Assembly: GCF_009765355.1 (NCBI RefSeq)
Contig: NZ_VTHK01000079.1
Coordinates: 1 to 34,742 of the forward strand
DNA from: Amycolatopsis anabasis
GTDB lineage: Bacteria; Actinomycetota; Actinomycetes; Mycobacteriales; Pseudonocardiaceae
DNA: 34,742 bases
Reading direction: 5' to 3'
The notes under the pieces are model-generated. The model had not been told where the DNA came from, did no database searches, and saw only the letters and a program-made list of their open reading frames with translations. This document shows positions 24,108 through 30,768 of the stretch, piece after piece. A program made the translations under genes and the position numbers. The number at the start of each line of letters is the position of its first letter. Position 1 is the first letter of the stretch.

Positions 24108-24154
24108 CGGGCACTGGCGCCGCCCTCATAGCGGCGCTGCCAGTACGCGTCCAG
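24108..24154 (-). pseudogene. Short relic of an alpha/beta-hydrolase gene paralogous to 8120-9061
   Basis: On the minus strand this reads LDAYWQRRYEGGASAR, against LDEDWQRRYEGGASAR in the intact hydrolase at 8120-9061. The nucleotide match covers about 47 bases. Sequence on both sides does not continue the match. The gap 23869-24202 is otherwise empty apart from the promoter of the peptidoglycan-binding protein. Confidence 0.55.
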
Positions 24155-24202
24155 CCCATCCCCGCGGCGACCGCACACCGGGCGCCTCTTACGGCAAGGT
24201 CA

Positions 24203-24997
24203 TTATTTCTTATCGGGCGGCTTGTCGTGGTCGGTGGCCGGGCCGGTCGTGCGGGTGTCCAGGTCCGCGGGGAGCAGTGGTTCGGTGAGCAGGCGACGCA
24301 CACGTTCGGTTCGTGCGGGGTGGTTGAGCCACGCTTGCAGGAGCCGCCATCCGTGGAAATAGGCCAGGACGTATGTGTTCATGCCGGGCGTTTTCAGGAA
24401 GTCGAACGTCCATTGTGTCTCCGCCTCGGTGAGCAATGCCCATCGCAGGAGGTATTCCGCGATCTCCGTGTCGGGGTGGTGGTCGGCGGCGAGGAAGGCC
24501 GCATTGCCCCAGGCGCCCCACAGAACGTTCTGGACGTGGTGGATCGTGGCGAAATCACTACCGTCCGGCGGGATGCGGTGCGACGCGAGGACGGTGTCGG
24601 TGAGCCACGCCTGTGCCTGGTCTTCGGGGAAGATGATGTCCTGCGCGTGCAGCCCCAGCCCTTCGCTGATCCAGCCTGCTGCAGCGAGGTGGCGAGGGGG
24701 TCCTTCTCGCCGCCCTTGTCGTGGAAGGCGGTGAAGCCCCCGTCGGCGCCTTTGTTGGTGAACACCCCGGTGTCGTGCGGGAACTTCCCGGCCAGGATCG
24801 AGGATCGGGACGGGCAGCAGCGTGTAGGTCCACAACGCCAGCGCGTAGACCAGGAATCCGAAGGCCAGCACCAGGTGCCCGGCGCCGAGTTCGCCGCGGC
24901 GGCGGTAGCTCCACCACAGGTACGGGATCACCAGCAGCACCGCGAGAACCCCGCCACCGGCCAGGGCGAGCACGGCGGGCATGGTCCGGTCGATCAC
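24203..24997 (-). pseudogene. Mosaic gene: VanZ N-terminus, sulfatase fragment, unknown C-terminal piece
   Basis: One open frame of about 264 codons runs from a GTG at 24997, which overlaps the stop of the CPBP gene, to 24203. Its parts come from different genes. Residues about 1-60 are a VanZ-like start with two membrane helices (VLALAGGGVLAVLLVIPY and LVLAFGFLVYALALW, then YTLLPVP). The middle, 24680-24819, makes sense only in another frame, as a sulfatase. After about 24679 the frame carries a helical piece of an unrecognised protein (ISEGLGLHAQD, IHHVQNVLWGAWG, KTPGMNTYVLAYFHGW) with a natural-looking C-terminus. Whether a chimeric membrane protein is made is unknown; the parts are truncated remnants. 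Confidence 0.65.
24680..24819 (-). pseudogene. Sulfatase fragment with intact CCPSR signature, out of frame in the mosaic
   Basis: In the frame offset from the VanZ reading, the minus strand gives CCPSRSSILAGKFPHDTGVF followed by GADGGFTAFHDK and KDPLATSLQQAG. C-x-P-S-R is the type I sulfatase signature, whose Cys becomes formylglycine, and PHxTGVFTN a few residues later is also typical. Nothing of the metal-binding DDxR N-terminus or the rest of the enzyme remains. The bases coding CCPSR also encode LLPVP of the VanZ reading, so the fusion point lies in a short stretch usable by both genes. Confidence 0.65.
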
Positions 24998-25920
24998 TGT
25001 GCTGGTGACCTTTTCGCGCCTGCGCGGATAACGGTGGACCTGCGGTAGGCGATGAGGGCGCAGATCGTGCCGACGGCAAGCAGGGCCGTGGTGAGCAGGC
25101 TGCCTTCGAGGCCGAACCCGCCGCCGGTGATCAGGTCGTTGCTGCCGGGTTTGGGCCGGAAGTCGCCGACCGAGGTGGCGATGTGCATATTGGACACCGC
25201 CGCGCCGTAAACGTTGCCCTGACTCCAGTTCCACACCGCGTGGAACGCGCACACCTCCCACAGGCCGCCTTCGGCCAGGGACCAGAAAGACAGGAACAGC
25301 GCGACCAGGACGAGGTTGGCGACGGCCACCGCGGTGAGGCCACCGTTGGCGGCGTGCAGGGCGGCGAAGAAGACGGTCTGGATGAGCACGGCGGCGACCA
25401 GGCCCCATTTGCGCGCCAAAGCCTGGGTGAGGTAGCCGCGGCAGAAGATCTCCTCGGTGCTGCCCTGGATGGCGAATCCGATCAGCAGGAGAAGCGCGGG
25501 GACGAGGTTGGCGGCCTTCAGCCCGTCCCGGGCGAACTCGGCCTGCCCGGTCAGCTGGTTGACGGCGACGACGACGCCGGTGAACGCCAGCGCGGTGATG
25601 GCGCCCCGCCCGATGCGACGCCCGGCGCCCGATGCGGGGACGAAGCCGAGGCTGCCGAGCGGGCGGCGCTCCTTCCACCGCACCCACGCCGCCAGCAACA
25701 CCAGCGACCCGGCGAACATCACGCTGAACAGCAGTTGCTCGCGCAGGCCGAGGGTCACGCCCTCGCCGGACCCGGTGCCGAGGAGCGGCAGGAAGACCGC
25801 CTGGCCCGCGAGGAACAGCGCGGCGGTCACGATGATCCCGAGCAGTGGCCCGGTGGGGCGCTGAGCCCGCGTCATCCCCTCGCGCAGCGGGTTGCCGGGT
25901 GTGGTGGTGTGCTCGGCCAT
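24994..25920 (-). CDS. CPBP-family intramembrane metalloprotease
   Basis: This 308-residue protein has an ATG start after GAAAGGAC. It has about eight hydrophobic helices. The CPBP (Rce1-like, Abi) motifs are in place: EEIFCRG (Glu156-Glu157, Arg161), FFAALH (His189) and FHAVWN (His227, Asn231). Such proteases cut membrane proteins or mature exported peptides within the membrane; the substrate is unknown. A 14-bp hairpin separates it from the upstream peptidase gene, and the mosaic VanZ-like frame starts within its stop codon (GTGA). The first 25 residues are hydrophilic and cytoplasmic. Confidence 0.9.
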   Translation of the reverse strand: MAEHTTTPGNPLREGMTRAQRPTGPLLGIIVTAALFLAGQAVFLPLLGTGSGEGVTLGLREQLLFSVMFAGSLVLLAAWVRWKERRPLGSLGFVPASGAGRRIGRGAITALAFTGVVVAVNQLTGQAEFARDGLKAANLVPALLLLIGFAIQGSTEEIFCRGYLTQALARKWGLVAAVLIQTVFFAALHAANGGLTAVAVANLVLVALFLSFWSLAEGGLWEVCAFHAVWNWSQGNVYGAAVSNMHIATSVGDFRPKPGSNDLITGGGFGLEGSLLTTALLAVGTICALIAYRRSTVIRAGAKRSPAQ

Positions 25921-25950
25921 CGCCGATGTCCTTTCACGGTGAAGGTGGGA

Positions 25951-25987
25951 GCCGGACCGTGCCCGGGGGCGGTGGGCACGGTCCGGC
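25951..25987 (-). terminator. Hairpin after the secreted peptidase gene
   Basis: GCCGGACCGTGCCC (25951-25964) and its exact reverse complement (25974-25987) form a 14-bp stem with a 9-nt loop. It begins 9 nt after the stop of the peptidase gene and lies before the CPBP gene on the same strand. It lacks a T-tract, as many actinomycete terminators do. Confidence 0.65.
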
Positions 25988-25996
25988 GGGCGGGGA

Positions 25997-27610
25997 TCAG
26001 CGCGCGGGGTGCGGCAGCACCGCGTGCACCAGTTGCTCGGCGATCCGGCCGAGGTCCGCGATCAGGTCCTCCACACCCGGCGCCGGGTCGGTGGGGATGG
26101 CCGCGGGCGGGTTGGTGGTGGCGCAGTCGGTCCGGCGCGGCGGCAGCTTCCCGTCGACCAGGTAGGCGTTCACCGCGTCGTTGACGCAGGCGTTGGTGTT
26201 GACCGGGATGTCCGGGTCGGAGGTGCCCATGGCGTACTGGGCGTGCTGTCCCTCGTCGTGCACCGCGATCAGCGAGCTGCCCAGGGTCTTGGCCATGGCT
26301 TCGCCGTTGACCAGCGGGGTCTGGGTGTCACCATCGGAGGCCAGCACCAGGCCCTGGGGGTAGGCCGCCAGGTCGATCTTGGGCAGCGGCTCGTTCTCGT
26401 GGCGGTGGAAGGCGCAGTTGTTCGGCGCCATCTGGGACACGGTGCCGCCGAACGGGAGGGTGTCCCGCACGCGCCGCATGTCGCGGTAGTAGTGGCCCAG
26501 GTCGGTGGGCCAGTCCCAGTCGCAGAGGACCGTGCGGTAGACGCCGTTCTCCGTCTTGGCCTGCTTCTCGAGCTGGTCCGCCGCCGCGACCGCGCGCCGG
26601 TTGCTCTCGACCAGCGCCGGGTCGGCGCCCGGCAGGTCGAGGGCGGCCAGGGTTTTCTGCAGTTGCTTGGCCAGCGGCGCCCAGGTCTGCCGGTAGCGGG
26701 TGTACTGGCCGATCGCCGTGTCGAGCTGGGTCTGGTTCTCGATTCCGCCGACCGGTTTGGCGGCCAGCGCGTCGGCCAGTTTGTCGATGTCGGCCCGGAC
26801 CTTCGCACGCGTGTCGCCCAGGTGGAAGGTGCCGTCGCGGCGCGCGGTCCAGTCCGCCCACTTGTCGAAGTTGGCCTTGATCGTGTCGACCACGTCGTAG
26901 GCCTGGTCGTGCCAGGTGGTGCCCGGGTCGAGGGAGGAGTCCAGCACGCTTCGGTCGAGGTGCTCGGGGAAGAGCTGGCCGTAGACCGCGCCCAGCCAGG
27001 TGCCGTAGGACACCCCGAGATAGTTGATCTTCTCCTCGCGCAGTGCCTGGCGGACTTGGTCCATGTCGCGGGCGGTGTTCGGGGTGGTCACGTGGCGCCG
27101 GAACTCGCCGCCACCGCGCTGGCAGCCCGCCTCCCACTGCCGCTCGTTCTCCGCGATCCGGCGGAAGTCGGCGTCGCTGGGCCGGGTCGATTCCTCGGGT
27201 TCGTGGCCGCCCGGCTTCTCGCACTTGAGCGGGGTGGAGCCGCCCAGCCCGCGCACGTCGATCCCGATGATGTCGTAGGCCCCGGCGATCGGCTGATCGG
27301 CGTAGGCGGTGGGCAGGTCGCGGCCCGCTCCGCCGGAGCCGCCGGGGTTGGTGAGCAGCACCCCCCTGCGGTGCCGCGGATCCTTGGCCTTCAACCGGCT
27401 GATCGCGAGCTTGATCCGCGTGCCGTCCGGATGGTCGTAGTCCATCGGCACCTCGAGCGTGGCGCACTCCAGACCCTGCAACTCCTCCCCTTCGCACGGC
27501 GCCCACGACAATCCCTGCGCACCGGTCGCGGACCCCGAGAGCACCACCGCGACCGTGGCGCCCACCGCGACCACGCTCACCCCTGCGATGAGCTTCTTCT
27601 GATGAACCAT
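25997..27610 (-). CDS. Secreted TAP-type alpha/beta hydrolase (tripeptidyl aminopeptidase-like)
   Basis: This 537-residue protein has an ATG start after AAAGGTAAG. The signal peptide spans residues 1 to about 30 (VSVVAVGATVAVVLSGSATG). It is an alpha/beta hydrolase of the Streptomyces SlpD/Tap type: LLTNPGGSGGAG oxyanion region, nucleophile elbow GVSYGTW (Ser201), catalytic Asp in ASDGDTQTP and catalytic His in HDEGQHAQY. The C-terminal TAP-like domain contains Cys residues near its end (TDCATTNPP). It would remove short peptides from protein N-termini outside the cell, for nutrition or exoprotein maturation. It stands as its own unit, closed by the 14-bp hairpin. Confidence 0.92.
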   Translation of the reverse strand: MVHQKKLIAGVSVVAVGATVAVVLSGSATGAQGLSWAPCEGEELQGLECATLEVPMDYDHPDGTRIKLAISRLKAKDPRHRRGVLLTNPGGSGGAGRDLPTAYADQPIAGAYDIIGIDVRGLGGSTPLKCEKPGGHEPEESTRPSDADFRRIAENERQWEAGCQRGGGEFRRHVTTPNTARDMDQVRQALREEKINYLGVSYGTWLGAVYGQLFPEHLDRSVLDSSLDPGTTWHDQAYDVVDTIKANFDKWADWTARRDGTFHLGDTRAKVRADIDKLADALAAKPVGGIENQTQLDTAIGQYTRYRQTWAPLAKQLQKTLAALDLPGADPALVESNRRAVAAADQLEKQAKTENGVYRTVLCDWDWPTDLGHYYRDMRRVRDTLPFGGTVSQMAPNNCAFHRHENEPLPKIDLAAYPQGLVLASDGDTQTPLVNGEAMAKTLGSSLIAVHDEGQHAQYAMGTSDPDIPVNTNACVNDAVNAYLVDGKLPPRRTDCATTNPPAAIPTDPAPGVEDLIADLGRIAEQLVHAVLPHPAR

Positions 27611-27640
27611 CTCTTACCTTTCAAATGTGTTGAACTGCTG

Positions 27641-28255
27641 CTACTTGCCGCTGAGCACGCCGACGGCGATGCCGACGATGGCGGTGTTGTAGAGGAACGA
27701 GAGAACGCTGTGCGCGAGCACCCGAAGCCGTATCGCCGAGCCTTGAGTCTCCACATCGGACACCGCGAACGAAGTGCCGAGCGTGAAGGAGAAGTACGCG
27801 AAGTCCACCAAGGTGGGCCGGTCGGTGCCGGGGAAAACCATGACCTGCTCGGGCAGGGCCGCGTAGAAATCCCGCGCGTAGCGCTCGGCGTATCCGAAAT
27901 GCAGAATGCCCCACGCCAGCACCACCGCGGGGACGCCGAAGAGCTTGCCCACGATCGCCTCGAACTCGTCGTCGCTGCCCAGCACGATCATCAGGCCCGC
28001 GGAGATACCGGCAAGACTGGTGAACAGCGTGAACACCAGGCCGCTCCGCCGCCCGAGCGTGTTCCGTAGCCACGCGGCGTCCCGTTGCCCCGCGGAGCGC
28101 TTCAGGCGTGCCAGCCGCACGGCCAGGTACACGAGCGCGAGCAGGTCCCACAGGACCACGTAGGCGACGTCAACGTAGACGAACACGGCGATCCCCGGCA
28201 GGACCAGCGCCGCCTCGACGATGCGGGAGGCGATCAGCGAAATGAGACCGAACAC
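27641..28255 (-). CDS. DUF1345 family membrane protein
   Basis: I use the GTG at 28255 because AAGGAA lies 6 nt before it; a GTG at 28261 is also possible. The protein has about 204 residues and five membrane helices. The family block lies near the end: GTDRPTLVDFAYFSFTLGTS and FAVSDVE, then helix VLSFLYNTAIVGIAVGV. DUF1345 proteins are inner-membrane proteins without known function. The upstream frame 28170-28577 overlaps it by 86 nt in another phase. Read across a one-base shift near 28320, the two make one continuous-looking protein, so the annotated start may be an artefact of a frameshift. Confidence 0.8.
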   Translation of the reverse strand: MFGLISLIASRIVEAALVLPGIAVFVYVDVAYVVLWDLLALVYLAVRLARLKRSAGQRDAAWLRNTLGRRSGLVFTLFTSLAGISAGLMIVLGSDDEFEAIVGKLFGVPAVVLAWGILHFGYAERYARDFYAALPEQVMVFPGTDRPTLVDFAYFSFTLGTSFAVSDVETQGSAIRLRVLAHSVLSFLYNTAIVGIAVGVLSGK

Positions 28256-28577
28256 GATCACTTCCTTGGCGAGACCGGCGAGGGAGTACGCGTACCGCCG
28301 GCGGGCACGGAGATGGCGGGTTTCCGCGCAGCCGTGCCTGCTCCCGGCGGATCACCGGGTGCCGTACGAAGATCTCCGTGGTCAGCACACCCAGCGCCAG
28401 CTTCACCCACAGCGGACGCCACGCGCTTCGGCCCGCGGCGGGTGCGTGTCCCGGCGCCGCCGCAACGCACGGCGACGCGGGAAACGAAACCGCCGAGGAG
28501 CCCTTCGGCGGAATCACCACGCTGACCGCCACCGCGGCCGCCCCGAACGCTCCCGCGGCAAAAACTCTGAAACGCAT
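28170..28577 (-). CDS. Small membrane/exported protein, possibly the N-terminal part of the DUF1345 gene
   Basis: It starts at ATG 28577 after GAAGGCG. The first 25 residues (FRVFAAGAFGAAAVAVSVVI) are a signal peptide or membrane anchor. Sensible sequence continues to RREQARLRGN (about residue 86). After that the frame turns into Pro/Arg-rich shadow, whereas the neighbouring phase reads RHLRARRRYAYSLAGLAKE straight into the DUF1345 protein. It may thus be a real short gene or the 5' part of a longer one broken by a frameshift. A copy of the composite promoter element lies 102 nt upstream, pointing at it. Confidence 0.45.
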   Translation of the reverse strand: MRFRVFAAGAFGAAAVAVSVVIPPKGSSAVSFPASPCVAAAPGHAPAAGRSAWRPLWVKLALGVLTTEIFVRHPVIRREQARLRGNPPSPCPPAVRVLPRRSRQGSDRVRSHFADRLPHRRGGAGPAGDRRVRLR

Positions 28578-28679
28578 GTCACGCCTTCACCAGTTCATTT
28601 CCCAGAACCGTTGCCGACCTTCCGAACGCGGCGTCGGCAAGGGCGACGGTAACGATCGAGGAGCCCGGCGCGAAGGGGC

Positions 28680-28730
28680 GAAAGAAACCGCGCCGTGCCT
28701 GATTTCGTGGGCGAGAAGTGTTGACTTTCG
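28680..28730 (-). promoter_or_regulatory. Composite promoter element, copy A
   Basis: Read on the minus strand: CGAAAGTCAACA begins at 28730, CGAAATCAGG begins at 28707 (23 nt later) and TCTTTC begins at 28685 (22 nt later). It points to the start codon at 28577, 102 nt away. It shares spacing and sequence with copies at 29549, 33194 and 34529. Confidence 0.7.
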
Positions 28731-28748
28731 AAAGCGTCCGGCGGGCGG

Positions 28749-29417
28749 TCAGGCGCGGTTGCCGGGCCGCTGGGCCGGTCCCGCGTCGCGCACGAGCAGC
28801 GCGGCCTGGACCCGGTTCGCGCAGCCGAGTTTGCCCAGCAGGCGGCTGACGTAGGTCTTGATGCTCGCCTCGCGCATCCGCAGCCGGGCCCCGATGTCCG
28901 CGTTGGACAGTCCCTCACCCAGCAACCACAGCACATCCTGCTCACGGGGAGTGAGCCTGGCGATCAGCTGCTTGGCCTTCTCTCGCCGGGCCCGATCCGT
29001 CGTGGTGATCATTCCCACCACCCGGCCGGTGACCGACGGTGACAAATAGGTATCGCCATTGTGGACGGTACGGATGCCCCGCAGCAGTTCCTCGGCGGCC
29101 GACCGCTTGAGCAGGAACCCGGAAGCGCCCGCCTCCAGCGCGGTGGCGATGTTGTAGTCCTCGTCGAACGTGGTCAGCACGATCACCCGGGCCCCCGGCG
29201 CGACCTCCCGCAACCGGGGGATCGCCGCGAGCCCGCCCATGCCCGGCATGCGCAGGTCCAGCAGCACGACATCCGGCCGCTCCCGCACCGCGAGGTCGAT
29301 CGCCTCGGCACCGCTCCCGGCTTCCGCGACGACGGTGATGTCCTCGGCCGCGGACAGGATGGTGGAGATCCCCGCCCGCAGCAGGGGCTCGTCGTCGGCG
29401 ATGAGTATCCGGATCAC
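28749..29417 (-). CDS. NarL/LuxR-type response regulator
   Basis: The GTG at 29417 (after GAGGGCACC) gives 222 residues that begin VIRILIADDE, the usual receiver start; the longer frame adds 39 unrelated residues. The receiver domain has the acidic pair DD, phospho-acceptor Asp54 (VVLLDLRMPG), Thr82/83 and Lys104 (LLKRS). The LuxR-type helix-turn-helix (LTPREQDVLWLLGEGLSNAD and IKTYVSRLLGKLG) spans about 153-210. It is divergent from the DUF4436-kinase operon across a gap containing copy C of the composite promoter, so that kinase is its likely partner. The composite element is the obvious candidate for its binding site. Confidence 0.93.
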   Translation of the reverse strand: MIRILIADDEPLLRAGISTILSAAEDITVVAEAGSGAEAIDLAVRERPDVVLLDLRMPGMGGLAAIPRLREVAPGARVIVLTTFDEDYNIATALEAGASGFLLKRSAAEELLRGIRTVHNGDTYLSPSVTGRVVGMITTTDRARREKAKQLIARLTPREQDVLWLLGEGLSNADIGARLRMREASIKTYVSRLLGKLGCANRVQAALLVRDAGPAQRPGNRA

Positions 29418-29548
29418 GGTGCCCTCATGAGGTCGTCGGCGGGCATTCCCGCTGGCCATGACGAGAAGTGAGTCTAGCGGGCCGACCGGCGAGCGCGATG
29501 CCGACGCACGAAAAGAACCCGGAAACCGCGCCACACCACGTCATTCAT

Positions 29549-29600
29549 CGAAAGTCACCCGCCGCCATCAACGAAAGTCAACACTGCCCCGTTATCTTTC
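29549..29600 (+). promoter_or_regulatory. Composite promoter element, copy C
   Basis: Plus strand: CGAAAGTCACC begins at 29549, CGAAAGTCAACAC begins at 29572 (exactly 23 nt later) and TCTTTC begins at 29595 (23 nt later). It points to the DUF4436-kinase operon, 168 nt before the ATG at 29769. The second half-site is the best match to half-site 1 of copy A (CGAAAGTCAACAC in both). Confidence 0.72.
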
Positions 29601-29768
29601 TCCGACTCGACGCGCACCGGAGTGCGGGTAACTCGCGAACGAATTGTCACGGCCGTTATACATTCGGACGAGGAATCGTCCGCGAATTCGCGGACCGCTA
29701 GGGTGTTCACCCGCGGCGGTGACCGCATCCTTTTTTTCCCACTCCTGAACAGATCGTGGAGGTTCCCG

Positions 29769-30767
29769 ATGAACAGTCGCCGTTCTCGGCGCGTGCCCGC
29801 ATCCGCGAAAAAGATTCTGATCGCGGTCGTGATCGTGCTGCTGACCGTGGGAAGCGTGGCCACGTACTTCGCGGAGCGCCGTCAAGGACAGAGCGCCACG
29901 GTCGCCGGGGACACCCGCTCGCCGAACCGAGTGGACCTGACCCTGCTGGCGCAGAAGCTCGACCCGGCGACCATGCAACTGTCCACTCAGCTCGAGCTCG
30001 AGCCGCAAGGAACGTTCTCCGACAGCGGGGTCCCCTCCACGGACCTCACCGTCTACACCACCGGCACCAAAGGCGACGCCCCGGTGTTCAAAGCGGGACA
30101 GATGCCCGGTCAGGTCGACCTCAAACTGCCGCTGTGGGACGGCACGCTGGCCGACTACCCGTTCGACAGCTACCGCACCGGCGTCGCGCTCTACGTCGCC
30201 ACCGCGGACGGCATCCCCGTCCCGGCGAGCGTCACCTTCGTGAACGCCGACTCGTTCTTCCGGTTCACCAACGAAGAGACCACCGCTGACGAGGGCGGGG
30301 CGTCACTGTTCGTGCACGCCTCGCGGTCGACCGGGACGCTGGCCTTCGCGCTGTTCGCCATGCTGCTGATGTGGCTGATGAGCCTGATGGCCGTGCTCGC
30401 CGCCTGGTTCGTCATCTCCGGCCGCAAGGGCCTGCTGTGGCCCTCGATGAGCTTCATGGGCGTGGTCCTGTTCGCGCTGATCCCGCTGCGCAACACGATG
30501 CCCGGCCAGCCGCCGATCGGGTCGCTGCTGGACTTCGGCGCGTTCTTCCTCGCCGAAGCGCTGATCGCGCTCTCGCTGATCACCACCGTGATCGTCGGAT
30601 ACCGGGTGGAACGCAGCGAAGACGGACCGTCCGCCGAGCCACCCACCGCGACCACCAGCGAGCCCGAGCAGCCACCGCACGATCCGCCCACCGAGATCAT
30701 CAAGCCCGCGACCATCACCCCGGGCGCGCCAGGTGAGCCCCCAACCGAATTCGGCCGAGGCGATTAG
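29769..30767 (+). CDS. DUF4436 family membrane protein
   Basis: The ATG at 29769 follows GGAGGTTCCC and gives 332 residues. The topology is: one membrane helix near residues 14-32 (ILIAVVIVLLTVGSVATYF), an extracytoplasmic domain of about 150 residues with the family block DYPFDSYRTG, then three helices at about 190-290 (including LFALIPLRNTMPGQPPIG in the loop typical of DUF4436), and a Pro/Glu/Thr-rich cytoplasmic tail. DUF4436 proteins occur in actinobacteria and have no known function. The kinase gene begins about 1 nt after its stop, and the composite promoter lies upstream, so it is probably an accessory or sensor partner of that kinase. Confidence 0.85.
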   Translation: MNSRRSRRVPASAKKILIAVVIVLLTVGSVATYFAERRQGQSATVAGDTRSPNRVDLTLLAQKLDPATMQLSTQLELEPQGTFSDSGVPSTDLTVYTTGTKGDAPVFKAGQMPGQVDLKLPLWDGTLADYPFDSYRTGVALYVATADGIPVPASVTFVNADSFFRFTNEETTADEGGASLFVHASRSTGTLAFALFAMLLMWLMSLMAVLAAWFVISGRKGLLWPSMSFMGVVLFALIPLRNTMPGQPPIGSLLDFGAFFLAEALIALSLITTVIVGYRVERSEDGPSAEPPTATTSEPEQPPHDPPTEIIKPATITPGAPGEPPTEFGRGD

Positions 30768-30768
30768 G

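Noticed and set aside
24203..25687. 494-codon minus-strand open frame taken as one protein
   Set aside because: Its first 230 codons are a shadow of the CPBP protease. Only the part from 24997 has sensible sequence, and that is a mosaic.
26009..28069. 686-codon plus-strand open frame
   Set aside because: Antisense shadow of the secreted peptidase and DUF1345 genes.
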